From Xanthomonas sontii (GTDB lineage Bacteria > Pseudomonadota > Gammaproteobacteria > Xanthomonadales > Xanthomonadaceae), in NCBI RefSeq assembly GCF_040529055.1, contig NZ_CP132342.1, forward strand, positions 4,152,001 through 4,216,000: a stretch of 64,000 nucleotides of DNA. The letters are read 5' to 3'. Position numbers and translations under genes: made by a program. Below are positions 1 through 7,382 of this stretch, one piece after another (within the stretch, counting starts at the first letter, position 1; each line of letters opens with the position of its first letter). The notes beneath the pieces were generated by a model. That model was not told the DNA's origin, ran no database searches, and saw only the letters and a list, made by a program, of their open reading frames with translations.

Positions 1-456
1 ATCGGTGAGGTGCTGCAGGTGCTCAGCGACCACTTCTGCGCCGACGGCAACACGGCGCTGGATTCCATGATCCAGCGGGACGACTTCGGGGACGCCGCCG
101 ATCTGAAGGACCTGTTCCTGCTCGCCACGTGCTTCGATGACGGGCACCACCTTCGTGAGATCCGCTTCGAAGGCAGCTGCCGGTTCGACAAGCTTCGTCT
201 GTTCGAGTTCGGTGGCGCGGGCCACTACATGAGCCGCGAGTTCGCATTGGACAGTGCGTCCAGCGACGCACTGCAACTAGGCCCTCTGATCCGCAGCGCC
301 CTGTCGAGCAAAGACTTCGCCAGCGCAGGGATCATCGTTGCGCGCGAAGCGCTGCGGCTACTTGCCGGCATCCGAGACGCGGTCCAGCGCGATCAGGTGC
401 AGCGCGCCGCCATCTGGAAGTTGCTGGAAGACCTCGTTGACCGGGGAGAGGAATGA
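1..456 (+). CDS. Hypothetical ICE protein, 5'-truncated by the window edge
   Basis: An open frame enters from the left edge and runs 151 codons to a TGA. A GTG at position 10 is in frame, but no stop lies upstream, so the true start is probably outside the window. The protein has no signal peptide or membrane segment, and its C-terminal part is rich in Ala, Arg and Leu and likely helical. The next gene's ATG lies one base after this stop, so the two are almost certainly translationally coupled. I do not recognise a domain; membership of the ICE accessory module is inferred from its neighbours. Confidence 0.6.
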   Translation: MGEVLQVLSDHFCADGNTALDSMIQRDDFGDAADLKDLFLLATCFDDGHHLREIRFEGSCRFDKLRLFEFGGAGHYMSREFALDSASSDALQLGPLIRSALSSKDFASAGIIVAREALRLLAGIRDAVQRDQVQRAAIWKLLEDLVDRGEE

Positions 457-457
457 C

Positions 458-826
458 ATGCCTCTTCGCTTCCGAGGCGTCGAGCTGCGCCCAGTCCTCG
501 CCGAAGCCATCCGGGAGCGCTGCCCGGTCGTCCTGCAGCGGGGTGACGGCGTGTACTGGCATGCCGCATGCAGTCCGCCGCACTCTCGCGGATACCTCAC
601 TCCGATCGCGTACGCGCTTGGCTGCGACCCGCGGGTGAATGCTTTCGAGCACTGGTGGGGGCGGGCCTGCGACACACTGGGCGCCGCCCCCGTCTGCAGG
701 GCGTTCGCCCCCCGAAATGCCGTATTTGCATGCATCCTGTACGGCAATTTCGATCTGGAGTTGTCGGCGGAGCCCAGCCCGCTGACGGTACGACCTGTCC
801 CGGCAGGCACGCTGTTTCACCACTGA
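458..826 (+). CDS. DUF3085-like ICE protein
   Basis: This 122-residue protein starts at an ATG directly after the preceding stop, with GGGGAGAGG upstream as ribosome binding site. The opening 'FRGVELRPVLAEAI' followed by a 'GDGVYW' segment resembles the DUF3085 family, small soluble proteins found in PFGI/clc-type ICEs and plasmids. No catalytic motif is visible and the function is unknown. A strong terminator follows closely, so this is the last gene of its transcript. The open frame extends further upstream, but that part overlaps the previous gene and was rejected. Confidence 0.6.
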   Translation: MPLRFRGVELRPVLAEAIRERCPVVLQRGDGVYWHAACSPPHSRGYLTPIAYALGCDPRVNAFEHWWGRACDTLGAAPVCRAFAPRNAVFACILYGNFDLELSAEPSPLTVRPVPAGTLFHH

Positions 827-842
827 GCCTCATCTGGTCCCC

Positions 843-870
843 AGCCCCCGCCATACGGGGGCTTTTTTTT
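843..870 (+). terminator. Rho-independent terminator, T-tract used as IS target
   Basis: An 8-bp perfect stem (AGCCCCCG / CGGGGGCT) with a 5-base loop runs directly into a run of eight T. It ends the transcript of the preceding two genes. The eight T at 863-870 are also the left target duplication of the insertion sequence that begins at 871. Confidence 0.9.
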
Positions 871-890
871 GGTTCTTCGGATATTTCCGT
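871..890 (+). repeat. IS left inverted repeat (IRL)
   Basis: Left terminal repeat of the ISL3-type element. It matches the reverse complement of 2155-2174, including GGTTC at the tip and an internal ATTTCCG. Confidence 0.85.
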
Positions 891-950
891 GGACTTGGAG
901 AAGGTCCCCCTATGCTGGCACCCTTGTCATGAAGGTTGCCGGGAGGGGAG

Positions 951-2171
951 ATGCTGGATCGCAAGACACTTCAGTCACTGGGGTGCTGGAAAGGGTATGA
1001 GCTAGACCGGGTGGAGTGGCCAGAGGCTGATGGTCGGACGCTGTCGCTGTATCTCAGGCCAGTGGGCAATGTCATGCATTGCGAGCAGTGCGGTGCGCTG
1101 TGCCGGCAGGTTCACGAGACGACAGTGCGCCGGGTTCGCGATCTGCCTCTGTTCGAGTACCGGGTGGTTTTGCACGTCCCTCGTCGACGGGTGCTGTGCG
1201 AGCACTGCGGGGGGCCTCGGCTGGAGAGGCTGGACTGGCTGGGGCGCTACCAGCGAGTGACGCAGCGATTCGCAGACGCATGCGAGAAGCTCTTGAGAGC
1301 CAGCAGCGTGCAGGCAGTGGCCGCCTTCTACGATTTGGGCTGGCATACGGTCAAGTCCATCGACAAGATGCGTTTGCAGGCCCGCGTGCTCGAGCCCGAC
1401 TGGTCAGGTATCCGCTATCTGGCGATGGACGAATTCGCGCTGCACAAGGGCCACCGCTACGCCACGGTCGTGGTCGATCCGATAGCCCGGCAAGTGCTAT
1501 GGATCGGCCCAGGCCGCTCACGCGAGACCGCCAGAGCCTTCTTCGAGCAAATGCCTCCGGGGGCGGCCGAACGCATCCAAGCCGTTGCCATCGACATGAC
1601 GACGGCCTACGAGTTGGAGATCAAGGCGCACTGCCCTCAGGCCGAGGTGGTCTACGACTTGTTCCACGTAGTGGCCAAGTACGGGCGGGAGGTGATTGAT
1701 CGTGTTCGAGTAGATCAAGCCAACCAGCTTCGCCATGACCGGCCGGCAAGGCGAGTCTTGAAATCCAGCCGCTGGCTGCTCTTGCGCAACCGCAGCAATC
1801 TCGCGCCCGAGCAATCGCTTCGACTCAAGGAGCTGTTGGCAGCCAACGAGCCACTGTTGTGCGTGTACCTGCTGCGCGATCAGCTCAAGCAACTCTGGTT
1901 CTATCGCAAGCCCGCGTGGGCCATTCGCGCTTGGGAACAGTGGTGCGGGCACGCCCAGGAAAGCGGGATTGCTGCGCTGCAGCTCTTTGCCAAGCGGCTG
2001 CAGAGCTATTGGCACGGCATCCTCGCTCGCTGCCGTCATCCGCTGAACACCAGCGTGGTCGAGGGGATCAACAACACCATCAAGGTCATCAAACGCAGAG
2101 CCTACGGCTACCGCGACGAGGACTACTTCTTCCTCAAGATCCGCGCCGCATTCCCCGGAAATCCTCGATGA
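951..2171 (+). CDS. ISL3 family transposase
   Basis: This 406-residue DDE transposase cuts and joins the IS ends. The N-terminus has paired CxxC zinc knuckles (HCEQCGALC and LCEHCGG), then a helix-turn-helix region. The catalytic core shows MDEFALHKGH (first Asp), AIDMTTAYE and VVYDLFHVV (second Asp region), and a C-terminal SVVEGINNTIK segment (Glu). The length is normal for ISL3. ATG 951 was chosen because GGGAGGGGAG lies immediately before it and the product begins MLDRKTLQSLG, as I recall for relatives. A TTG at 936 is in frame and could add five residues. The stop codon overlaps the right inverted repeat. Confidence 0.93.
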   Translation: MLDRKTLQSLGCWKGYELDRVEWPEADGRTLSLYLRPVGNVMHCEQCGALCRQVHETTVRRVRDLPLFEYRVVLHVPRRRVLCEHCGGPRLERLDWLGRYQRVTQRFADACEKLLRASSVQAVAAFYDLGWHTVKSIDKMRLQARVLEPDWSGIRYLAMDEFALHKGHRYATVVVDPIARQVLWIGPGRSRETARAFFEQMPPGAAERIQAVAIDMTTAYELEIKAHCPQAEVVYDLFHVVAKYGREVIDRVRVDQANQLRHDRPARRVLKSSRWLLLRNRSNLAPEQSLRLKELLAANEPLLCVYLLRDQLKQLWFYRKPAWAIRAWEQWCGHAQESGIAALQLFAKRLQSYWHGILARCRHPLNTSVVEGINNTIKVIKRRAYGYRDEDYFFLKIRAAFPGNPR

Positions 2172-2174
2172 ACC
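2155..2174 (-). repeat. IS right inverted repeat (IRR)
   Basis: Right terminal repeat of the ISL3-type element, followed at once by the second T8 copy at 2175-2182. Confidence 0.85.
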
Positions 2175-2229
2175 TTTTTTTTGCTCAATGCGGTCGCACA
2201 GCGGTACGGGTTCTGGCTGGCAGTGCGAG

Positions 2230-2442
2230 GCGGAACGCAGGACGCTCCGCGCATGCCTGCCGACAGAAGTTGGCGACATGCCAGGCAACCCTCGGTCTTC
2301 GAGGTTGCGCGCAGCCGCCAGGCTGCGTGACCGAACCAGTTCGCATCGCATCCATCGCGCGAACGGCCACCGGTTTCCGGTGGCGATGCATCCGCCTGTT
2401 CAACCCACCGCGGGGTTACGCACCTCTCCCCGCACGATGGGG
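2230..2442. other. Cluster of stem-loops in the leader of the ICE replication gene
   Basis: The 304-bp gap between the IS and the next gene (2175-2478) holds no gene but is full of inverted repeats: GCGGA/TCCGC (2230-2250), GCAACC..TCG/CGAGGTTGC with one bulge (2285-2308), CGCAGCC/GGCTGCG with a 4-base loop (2310-2327), GCCACCGG/CCGGTGGC with a TTT loop (2366-2384), AACCC/GGGTT (2402-2417) and CCCC/GGGG (2428-2442). None is followed by a T-tract. The cluster may be a structured mRNA leader or an origin-like element. Confidence 0.5.
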
Positions 2443-2478
2443 TCGGTGTGTCTCCGCTTCATCCAATGGAGCACCACC

Positions 2479-3402
2479 ATGACTACCTCATCGTCATCCA
2501 ACGCGAAGTCCTACTTCGACCTCCACACCTCGGGCATCGGGTACTTGAAGAACGTCCGCGAGGTTCCGGTCCGCGGCGGTCGCCGCGCGCAGCCCTTCCT
2601 CGCATGCAAGATCGACGCGTTGATCGGTCGCGCAAGGGACCCGATCTACCGCACCTTCGATCTGAAGGTCTCCGGCGCCAAGGCCAAGGAACTGGTCGAA
2701 AGCTACATGGGCGTGGAAGACCGCCGGAAGCGGCCTCTGGTCCGCTTCCGCATCGGCGACCTCTGGCCCGATCCGTTCATCCGCACTGAAGGGGAGCGCA
2801 AGGGCGAAGCGGCGGCGGGCCTCAAGGGCCGTCTGCTGAAGGCCGAACTGGTCGATCGCGGCGAATTCATGCGTATCGCGACCCACGAGCTCATCACTCG
2901 CGGCATCGGCTATCTCAACAGGCCCGAGGACGTCCGTCCGAAGGACGGAGATCCGTTCCTCGCCTGCTGCATCGCAGCGCTGGCCGGGCCGACCGACGAG
3001 CCCGAGTACCGGTACATCGAGGCGAAGGTGAAGACGGAATCCGCAGCCCACCTGGTACGGCGTTGCGTGCAGGCCGTGGAGGCCGAACGCAAGGTGCTCA
3101 TCTCGTTCCTCCTGAACGACATGAAGATCGATGCGTACCTCCGCACCAAGGGGGAACGCGCCGGTGAGGCCGCCGCCTCCCTGGAGGCCAACCTGGTCCA
3201 CATCGGACTCATCAAGATCGATGGGCAGAAGGTCTATCCGCTGGCCGCGCCGGCTCCCGACGCGCCGCCGGCCGAGGACGCCTCCGCGTCCCAAGCCGAG
3301 GGCACCTCCGACTCGACATCCGTCCAAGCCCCCGAGCCCGCCGAACGCGAGCCCGTGAGCGAGGAGCAGGAACGAGAGCCGGAAGCGATCGAGTCGTTCT
3401 GA
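2479..3402 (+). CDS. STY4534-family ICE replication protein with two tandem DUF3577 domains
   Basis: The 307-residue protein contains two copies of the DUF3577 domain typical of STY4534-family ICE replication proteins. Copy one (about residues 10-135) opens with YFDLHTSGIGYL and has PFLACKIDAL; copy two (about 136-257) opens with HELITRGIGYL and has PFLACCIAAL. Both contain a GER.GEAAA.L segment near the end. From memory, the usual family member has one copy and about 180 residues. The last 50 residues are an acidic, low-complexity tail ending in ESF; single-stranded-DNA-binding proteins often have such tails, and a similar role here is inference. The start is the ATG after GGAGCACCACC. Confidence 0.8.
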   Translation: MTTSSSSNAKSYFDLHTSGIGYLKNVREVPVRGGRRAQPFLACKIDALIGRARDPIYRTFDLKVSGAKAKELVESYMGVEDRRKRPLVRFRIGDLWPDPFIRTEGERKGEAAAGLKGRLLKAELVDRGEFMRIATHELITRGIGYLNRPEDVRPKDGDPFLACCIAALAGPTDEPEYRYIEAKVKTESAAHLVRRCVQAVEAERKVLISFLLNDMKIDAYLRTKGERAGEAAASLEANLVHIGLIKIDGQKVYPLAAPAPDAPPAEDASASQAEGTSDSTSVQAPEPAEREPVSEEQEREPEAIESF

Positions 3403-3410
3403 CTCCGGCA

Positions 3411-3428
3411 GGGCCCCTCACGGGGCCC
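3411..3428 (+). other. Intergenic hairpin
   Basis: A 7-bp perfect stem GGGCCCC/GGGGCCC with loop TCAC lies 8 bases after the preceding stop. There is no T-tract, so it is more likely an mRNA-stabilising or attenuating structure than an intrinsic terminator. Confidence 0.5.
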
Positions 3429-3465
3429 CGCCCATCTTCTCCCGAGCGAACGCAAGGACATCACC

Positions 3466-4179
3466 ATGGACACCACCACACCCGGCGAGCGCCCGGCGCC
3501 CTCGCCCATCATCGTTCCGGGCCAGCTGACGCTGCGCACGATTCGCGGCCGCAATGGTCCGTTCACCGTCGGACGGCTCACCACGCACCTGGGCGTTTTC
3601 GCGGTCAAGGATGCGGAACTGGAACAGTACCCCGAGGGACGCTACGACGGAGAGTTCGTCATCCGCTACATCTTTCCCAAGTCCTATCCCGTTGGCGACG
3701 GCATGCGGTTCGAGATCCGCGCCAACCTGGACGGCATGACGCTCCACGGCATCGACAAGCTGAGCCGTGACGAGGCGCGCAGCTTTGGCACGCAGGACGT
3801 CGATCCCCTCGATGAAGAACAGGCCACTGCTTCCGCCGCACGCCAGCCGACTCCGGCAGCGCCAGCCAAGCCCGCGACGCCGTCCATTGGCGCCGCGATG
3901 TCGCAGGCATCGGCGGATCCCCTGATCGATACCACACCGTTCGGCGTGGAGACGCCCTCTTCCGCACACAGCGCAGCCAGCCAGGCGCAGGGTGCGCCTG
4001 AGAACGAGGACGCGGCGCTGTTCGGCCTGCTTTGGCCGCTGCAGGACGGCGTGAAGCTCGATTCGACTATCGACCGGCGCACCTTGCGTGCGCAGATCGC
4101 CCGCCTGGGCGAGCTGGGCTACGTGCTGGACATCAAGGCACAGGTCTGGAGCCGCTCCGCGGTGACCCAGGCCGCGTGA
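3466..4179 (+). CDS. DUF3275 family ICE protein
   Basis: The 237-residue protein matches the DUF3275 pattern. It has an N-terminal beta-rich domain (about residues 18-110: GQLTLRTIRGRNGPFTVGRL, DGEFVIRYIFPKSYP, LDGMTLHGIDKLS), a Pro/Ala-rich linker, and a conserved C-terminal helix-rich module (about 175-237) with LFGLLWPLQDGVKLDSTIDR. This family usually neighbours the STY4534 protein in PFL-type ICEs, as it does here. The function is unknown; an OB-like nucleic-acid-binding fold is only a guess. The start follows AAGGACATCACC, a context shared with several genes in this module. Confidence 0.8.
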   Translation: MDTTTPGERPAPSPIIVPGQLTLRTIRGRNGPFTVGRLTTHLGVFAVKDAELEQYPEGRYDGEFVIRYIFPKSYPVGDGMRFEIRANLDGMTLHGIDKLSRDEARSFGTQDVDPLDEEQATASAARQPTPAAPAKPATPSIGAAMSQASADPLIDTTPFGVETPSSAHSAASQAQGAPENEDAALFGLLWPLQDGVKLDSTIDRRTLRAQIARLGELGYVLDIKAQVWSRSAVTQAA

Positions 4180-4224
4180 TCGCCCGCACCGCACCCGCGG
4201 TGCTTCCCATCCAACCGCCGGGTG

Positions 4225-4244
4225 CGCCTCTCCTTTGGGAGGCG
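4225..4244 (+). other. Leader hairpin before the DUF6927-like gene
   Basis: CGCCTCTCC pairs with GGGAGGCG across a TTT loop with one bulged T. It ends 29 bases before the next ATG and has no T-tract. Confidence 0.4.
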
Positions 4245-4272
4245 TCCGGCTCCATTCTTCAGGAGGCCCCTC

Positions 4273-4680
4273 ATGGGCTGGTATTTCTCCCCCCGATCGC
4301 GGTCTGAACTGATCGCCGAACTGATCGCTCCGAAAGAGACGGAGCGCGCTAGCGTGAACGTCATCGCTCACGCTCTGCGCGGCAACGTGCTGTGGTCCGT
4401 GGTCGAAATGACCGCCAAGGCCGAAGGCGTACGTCATGACCTGGCGGCAGGCCAATCCCTGCGCTACATCCGCTGCGATCTTCTCGAACGCAGCGGTGGC
4501 CAGTGGGGCCACAAGCCGCTGGACGAGTCCATGCACCCGTACTACTACTCGTGCCCGCTGTCCTATCTGGACCTCGCGCCGGAGCAGTCCGCCGACTGGC
4601 GCGCAGGCGTTCGCGCCTACCACGCACGGCGGCGAACCCCTACCGCATCCGCGCCATCCGTCGCGGTTCTGGTGTCCTGA
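4273..4680 (+). CDS. ICE hypothetical protein (possibly DUF6927-like)
   Basis: The 135-residue protein starts MGWYFSPRSRSELIAELI after AGGAGGCCCCTC, a strong ribosome binding site. The MGW start and the 'LRGNVLWSVVEMTA' segment recall DUF6927 proteins carried by ICEs and plasmids. It is soluble with no recognisable catalytic residues. A shadow extension upstream was rejected in favour of the ribosome-binding-site-supported ATG. The function is unknown. Confidence 0.6.
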   Translation: MGWYFSPRSRSELIAELIAPKETERASVNVIAHALRGNVLWSVVEMTAKAEGVRHDLAAGQSLRYIRCDLLERSGGQWGHKPLDESMHPYYYSCPLSYLDLAPEQSADWRAGVRAYHARRRTPTASAPSVAVLVS

Positions 4681-4696
4681 GCCGGGAGGAACCGAC

Positions 4697-4957
4697 ATGG
4701 ACCCGATTCTTTCAACGCTCTCTCGGACGTTGCTGGCTTTCGTCGAAGGGCAACTCTCCAACGACGAGACCTCCGCCGATGAAGAGCTCCTGGAGCACTT
4801 CGTCGCCAACGGTCTGACCGAGGACCAGGCGCGGCAGGCACTGACCTATCGCGCGCAGTACCTGGGCAACATCTACCTCGACGGCTTCACGCCCATCACC
4901 GCAGCCGGCGACGTGCTGCGCTTCAACCCGTACAGCCGGCGATTCGAGCCAGCCTGA
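4697..4957 (+). CDS. Small hypothetical ICE protein
   Basis: This acidic 86-residue protein starts at an ATG after CGGGAGGAACCGAC, 16 bases after the preceding stop. The first half is helical, with a run of acidic residues around 22-35. The second half contains YRAQYLGNIYLDGFTP. I recognise no domain. Position and spacing suggest one operon with its neighbours. Confidence 0.6.
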   Translation: MDPILSTLSRTLLAFVEGQLSNDETSADEELLEHFVANGLTEDQARQALTYRAQYLGNIYLDGFTPITAAGDVLRFNPYSRRFEPA

Positions 4958-5033
4958 ACGCCATCACTCCACCCCAGGGGGCTGCACTCGCCCCACCGGG
5001 CAGTGCTGTCCCCGCCTATCCGAGGACATCACC

Positions 5034-5705
5034 ATGCCCACCACCGATTCCCGATCTTCCCCGCTCTACCGCATCGACGAATGCCCCGATGTCATGGCCG
5101 ACGCGTGCGTTGGCGACGAGCAGGGCGGTCTCGTCTTCCTCTCGATCTGGGCCCGCGACACGGCCGTCCAGCAGTTTCTCGCTCGCCTGACCCTGGGCCG
5201 CGACGAGCAGGGACTGCAGCAGTTCCACGTCATCACAACCGAGGGCGGCAGCGTTCCGGTGTTTGTCGGCAACGTGGATTGCCTGGAAAAGCGCATGACC
5301 CGCGCCTACCGGAGAACGCTCTTCGGCTCCCTGTCCAACGTGTGGCTGTTCGACCGGCGCTGCGTCAGGCCTGACAAGGCAAACGCCAGCGCCCTGGCCG
5401 TGCTGCCGAAGGACAGCCACTGCACGCTGGACCGTCTCTGGTCGCTCGTGCGCGATACCTGCCCGCTGCCGCTGCTTGACCACTGGAGTGAGCCGGTACT
5501 CGATCTGCTGCGGGGCGAGGACATGCTGGCGCCCCTCCCCTTCGCCCTGGGGCCCCTCGAAGGCCATCGGCTCGCGATCGACGTTCCGGTCCTCACCCAG
5601 GCCCTCGGCGGCCTGATCCGCAGCGGAGTTCTGTGCGTCGAGCCGCGGCGTCTGCCGCAGTCCATCGGACGGGCGCCACAGCTGTCGCTCGACGCGGTGG
5701 CCTGA
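5034..5705 (+). CDS. Hypothetical ICE protein
   Basis: This 223-residue soluble protein starts after CCGAGGACATCACC, the same 14-base AGGACATCACCATG context as the gene at 3466. It contains 'LVFLSIWARDTAVQQFLARL' and 'GSLSNVWLFDRRC', a pattern I associate only with uncharacterised proteins of PFL/clc-type ICEs. No signal peptide, membrane segment or catalytic motif is evident. A strong hairpin follows ten bases after its stop. Confidence 0.65.
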   Translation: MPTTDSRSSPLYRIDECPDVMADACVGDEQGGLVFLSIWARDTAVQQFLARLTLGRDEQGLQQFHVITTEGGSVPVFVGNVDCLEKRMTRAYRRTLFGSLSNVWLFDRRCVRPDKANASALAVLPKDSHCTLDRLWSLVRDTCPLPLLDHWSEPVLDLLRGEDMLAPLPFALGPLEGHRLAIDVPVLTQALGGLIRSGVLCVEPRRLPQSIGRAPQLSLDAVA

Positions 5706-5714
5706 GTTCCGCAT

Positions 5715-5749
5715 CGGTCGTGCTGGCGGCAAAACCGCCGGCACGACCG
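5715..5749 (+). other. 15-bp inverted repeat (strong hairpin)
   Basis: CGGTCGTGCTGGCGG pairs with CCGCCGGCACGACCG over a CAAAA loop; the only imperfect position is a T opposite G, a wobble pair in RNA. No T-run follows. It lies between two co-directional genes, 31 bases before the next ATG. Confidence 0.7.
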
Positions 5750-5779
5750 CATTCCTTCATCCATCCCAAGGAGCATTCC

Positions 5780-6889
5780 ATGGCGCTCATGTTCGCGCGG
5801 CTTGCCCGCAACTTCATCAAGAACGGGTACTTCCCCACCGACGAATCCACGCTCGAAAGAGCCCTCCAGGCACTGGTACCCGGCAACGGGCCGATGTGCA
5901 TCCTAGATCCCTGCGCAGGCGAAGGCATCGCCATCGCCGAAGTCGCCCGCGCCCTCGGACGCGAGCGCGCGCAGGCTTATGCGGTCGAGTTCGACGCGGA
6001 GCGGGCGCGCCATGCCCGCGGCCTGGTCGATCACTGCCTGCATGCCGACCTGATGGACACGATGATCTCCAGGCAGGCCTTCGGGCTACTGTGGCTGAAC
6101 CCGCCCTACGGCGACCTGACCAAGGACGTCAACGGCAACATCGGCTACCAGGGCCAGGGTCGCGCCCGCCTCGAAAAGCTGTTCTACCAGCGCACCCTGC
6201 CGCTGCTGCAATACGACGGCGTGCTCGTCTTCATCGTTCCGGGCTACGTGCTGGACGCGGAGCTGGTCGGCTGGCTCACGCGCCACTATGCCGACTTGCG
6301 GATCTACCGAGCGGTGGACACGCAGTTCAAGCAGGTGGTGATCTTCGGCCGGCGCATCCGGCAGCGCGACCTGGCTGGCGATGCGGCAGCCGCCGCACGC
6401 ACCCTTCTGCTGCAGATCGGGCACGGCGAGGTGATCCCCGATGAACTGCCCAGCGAATGGCCGTTCATGCCTTACATCGTTCCCGCGAGTGTGTCGCCAC
6501 CGGAGCACTTCTTCCGCGTGACCATGGAGCCCGAGCAGTTCGCCGACGAAGTCGGCCGGCTGCGCGGCCTCTGGCCGATGCTCGATACGCACCTGGGCGC
6601 CGCGCAGCAGTCGCCGCGCCCGCCAGCGCGTGCCTTGTCTCCGTGGCATCTCGCCCTGGCGCTGGCCGCCGGTGCGATCTCGGGCGTGGTGCGCTCCAAG
6701 GCGGGCCGCGTGCTGATCGTCAAGGGCGACACGCACAAGGACAAGGCGCTGCAACGCGAGTTCACAGAACGCGAAGACGGCTCGATCGCCGAGACGCGCA
6801 TCCTCACCGACAAGTTCGTGCCGGTGATCCGGGCCTGGGACATGACCCCAGGCTCTCCCACGCTGGGCGAGGTACTGACCATCCGCTGA
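5780..6889 (+). CDS. DUF6094-like SAM-dependent DNA methyltransferase-like protein
   Basis: The 369-residue protein has the layout of an N6-adenine methyltransferase. Motif I is ILDPCAGEGIAIAEVA (about residues 41-56), a second acidic strand is AYAVEFDAER, and the catalytic NPPYGDL motif lies near residue 112. An insertion then replaces the usual target-recognition domain, and a C-terminal region (about 295-369) begins SPWHLALALAAG. From memory this matches the DUF6094 proteins standard in PFL-type ICEs. It may protect the element from host restriction, but it has no endonuclease partner. The start is the ATG after AAGGAGCATTCC; an upstream open frame was rejected. Confidence 0.75.
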   Translation: MALMFARLARNFIKNGYFPTDESTLERALQALVPGNGPMCILDPCAGEGIAIAEVARALGRERAQAYAVEFDAERARHARGLVDHCLHADLMDTMISRQAFGLLWLNPPYGDLTKDVNGNIGYQGQGRARLEKLFYQRTLPLLQYDGVLVFIVPGYVLDAELVGWLTRHYADLRIYRAVDTQFKQVVIFGRRIRQRDLAGDAAAAARTLLLQIGHGEVIPDELPSEWPFMPYIVPASVSPPEHFFRVTMEPEQFADEVGRLRGLWPMLDTHLGAAQQSPRPPARALSPWHLALALAAGAISGVVRSKAGRVLIVKGDTHKDKALQREFTEREDGSIAETRILTDKFVPVIRAWDMTPGSPTLGEVLTIR

Positions 6890-6927
6890 GCCCCGCCGTT
6901 CTCATCAACTACAGAAGGAGAACCACC

Positions 6928-7245
6928 ATGTTTCCACTGTTCCAGCGGCGCAAGCCGAGCACGCAACCGCTGTTCATCCCTGGCACGCTGCAAATGAGCG
7001 ATCAAGTGCGTTGGCTCGCGAGCAATGGCCTCATCGACCCGCTGCCGTATGTCCAGCGCCATGTGCGTGGCGACTGGGGCCAGATGGGCGAAGCCGAGCG
7101 ACAGGCCAACGACATGGCACTGGAATGCGGCGCTCCGATGACCTCGCGGTTTCCGATCACGCCGCGGCTGTCGCTGATCGTCATCACCAGCGGGGACCAC
7201 GGCAAGACCGTCGTGCAACTGCCCGAGGAACGGGCCGTGACCTGA
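6928..7245 (+). CDS. Small plasmid/ICE-type hypothetical protein
   Basis: The 105-residue protein contains ARG-like 'VQRHVRGDWGQMGEAERQAND' and ends 'IVITSGDHGKTVVQLPEE'. This layout is common among uncharacterised proteins of conjugative plasmids and ICEs that end in a TT.LLPE-like motif. It is soluble. The ATG follows AGAAGGAGAACCACC. The function is unknown. Confidence 0.65.
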   Translation: MFPLFQRRKPSTQPLFIPGTLQMSDQVRWLASNGLIDPLPYVQRHVRGDWGQMGEAERQANDMALECGAPMTSRFPITPRLSLIVITSGDHGKTVVQLPEERAVT

Positions 7246-7325
7246 CCCGCAGGCGTTTCCCGCAGGCCGCGAGCGCCTGCAGCTTCTGATCCCCTCGGCC
7301 ACGAGCCAAGTCTTCTTCCCACCCC

Positions 7326-7363
7326 GGGGCATGCCATCGCCCCATGGGGGAGGTGCATGCCCC
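7326..7363 (+). other. Nested palindrome upstream of the helicase gene
   Basis: GGGGCATGC (7326-7334) pairs perfectly with GCATGCCCC (7355-7363), and the enclosed loop contains a second palindrome, CCCCATGGGG (7340-7349). The structure ends 19 bases before the helicase start and close to its ribosome binding site (TTTGGAG). Confidence 0.6.
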
Positions 7364-7382
7364 ATTGCTTTGGAGCATCACC

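Larger units (their letters stand above)
871..2174 (+). mobile_element. Intact ISL3-family insertion sequence with 8-bp T8 target duplication
   Basis: The 1304-bp element has imperfect terminal inverted repeats. The left end GGTTCTTCGGATATTTCCGT pairs with the right end, which reads GGTTCATCGAGGATTTCCGG on the minus strand; the first five bases and an ATTTCCG block match. It is flanked by eight T on each side (863-870 and 2175-2182). An 8-bp duplication is usual for ISL3. The single transposase gene fills the element and its stop codon lies inside the right inverted repeat. Nothing looks broken, so the copy is probably active or recently arrived. Confidence 0.92.
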
